From the NCBI RefSeq assembly GCF_936916975.1, contig NZ_CAKZGO010000020.1, positions 62,001-126,000 on the forward strand: a stretch of 64,000 nt of DNA, read 5' to 3'. This DNA is from an uncultured Dongia sp. (GTDB taxonomy: Bacteria > Pseudomonadota > Alphaproteobacteria > Dongiales > Dongiaceae). Shown here one piece after another: positions 63,514-64,000 of this stretch (its first letter is position 1; each line of letters begins with the position of its first letter). Both the position numbers and the translations under genes were made by a program. The notes under the pieces were generated by a model. That model saw nothing but the letters and a program-made list of their open reading frames with translations, was not told the DNA's origin and did not search any database.

Positions 63514-64000
63514 CTACTTGTTCATCCGGTTATCAACCAGATCGGTCACCACATTCGGATCGGCCAAGGTCGACGTGTCGCCGAGGCTGCCGAATTCGTT
63601 CTCGGCGATCTTGCGCAAGATGCGGCGCATGATCTTGCCGGAGCGGGTCTTGGGCAGGCCCGGCGCCCATTGGATAAGGTCGGGGGCGGCGATCGGGCCG
63701 ATCTCCTTGCGGACCCAGACCACCAATTCCTTGCGCAGTTCTTCGCTGGCCGTGATGCCGGTCTTCAAGGTGACATAGGCGTAGATGCCCTGGCCCTTGA
63801 TGTCGTGGGGATAGCCGACCACCGCAGCCTCGGCCACATGAGGATGCGCCACCAAGGCACTCTCCACCTCGGCCGTGCCCATGCGATGGCCGGAGACGTT
63901 GATGACGTCATCGACGCGGCCGGTGATCCAGTAATAGCCGTCTTCATCGCGGCGGCAGCCATCGCCGGTGAAGTACTTGCCGGGATAGGCGCTGAAATAG
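63514..64000 (-). CDS. acs: Acetyl-CoA synthetase, C-terminal part (cut by the window edge)
   Basis: The frame is open from its stop at 63514 to the window edge, about 162 residues of the C-terminal domain. Before the first in-window Met the frame reads through [20 protein letters not shown] and [20 protein letters not shown], the A8-A10 hinge region of the ANL superfamily; then [19 protein letters not shown] contains the catalytic, acetylatable lysine (PKTRSGK). The best match is Acs, which makes acetyl-CoA from acetate, CoA and ATP; a propionyl-CoA synthetase is less likely. The start lies outside the window. Confidence 0.93.
   Translation of the reverse strand, partial: YFSAYPGKYFTGDGCRRDEDGYYWITGRVDDVINVSGHRMGTAEVESALVAHPHVAEAAVVGYPHDIKGQGIYAYVTLKTGITASEELRKELVVWVRKEIGPIAAPDLIQWAPGLPKTRSGKIMRRILRKIAENEFGSLGDTSTLADPNVVTDLVDNRMNK

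Noticed and set aside
1-64000. Search for CRISPR arrays, tRNA or rRNA genes, transposases, integrases and phage genes.
   Set aside because: No regular spaced repeats, no cloverleaf-like segments in the intergenic gaps, and no recombinase-type protein among the frames.

Overview
The window is high-GC chromosomal DNA that reads as an alphaproteobacterium. The pointers are an XdhABC/PuuD purine route, a trxB-lysR pair, a DUF1285/CoA-pyrophosphatase/DUF6111 group divergent from a MoxR-DUF58-BatA-type block, a Ku/LigD pair, and an rlmH/gpmI/envC/ctpA/deacetylase/rppH run. I would guess Rhodospirillales, but that is inference; no rRNA is present. Genes are dense, often overlap by 1-8 bases, and several start at GTG or TTG. 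I saw no tRNA, rRNA, CRISPR array, insertion sequence or prophage.

Layout. 0.2-4.7 kb: exported FecR-domain protein, gamma-glutamyltransferase, Tat-exported DUF882 protein, and an acidic coiled-coil protein with hexapeptide repeats. 5-8.6 kb: an accessory-looking block of lower GC with two tandem PaiB-like flavoproteins, a B3/B4-domain protein, and a divergent MocR regulator with a good operator candidate. 8.7-12.8 kb: SPOR lipoprotein, alpha carbonic anhydrase, hybrid histidine kinase. 12.8-24.6 kb: a long leftward purine operon in the order uraH-xdhA-xdhB-xdhC, a BMP-family nucleoside/purine ABC transporter, puuD, uraD. It gives an almost complete import-to-allantoin route; guaD (guanine to xanthine) lies apart at 55-56 kb. 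24.7-33.0 kb: DUF6111, CoA pyrophosphatase and DUF1285 divergent from moxR-DUF58-BatA/DUF4159-large membrane protein.

33.0-42.3 kb: DMSP-lyase-like cupin, a small orphan gene, an Lrp regulator, arylamine N-acetyltransferase, a UDG-family protein divergent from ku-ligD (non-homologous end joining), trxB-lysR, and a YqaE-like membrane peptide. 42.3-43.1 kb: the only long gene-poor stretch. It carries a compact set of hairpins ending in a clear intrinsic terminator, a candidate undescribed small RNA, just upstream of a PAS protein with a degenerate GGDEF-like domain. 45-54.7 kb: DUF1194 protein, solute-binding protein, MFS transporter, chemotaxis receptor, PAS_5 protein, and a TetR regulator divergent from an EmrAB-type efflux pair with two operator-like palindromes. 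54.7-64 kb: guaD, DUF2272 lipoprotein, rlmH, then the tightly packed gpmI-envC-ctpA-deacetylase-rppH operon, a dispersed palindromic repeat, and the 3' part of an acetyl-CoA synthetase gene cut by the window edge.

Most genes are ordinary core or catabolic functions. The items most worth a second look are the structured RNA at 42.8 kb, the degenerate signalling protein next to it, the DMSP-lyase-like cupin, the PaiB-PaiB-B3/B4-MocR block, and the transporter-containing purine operon.
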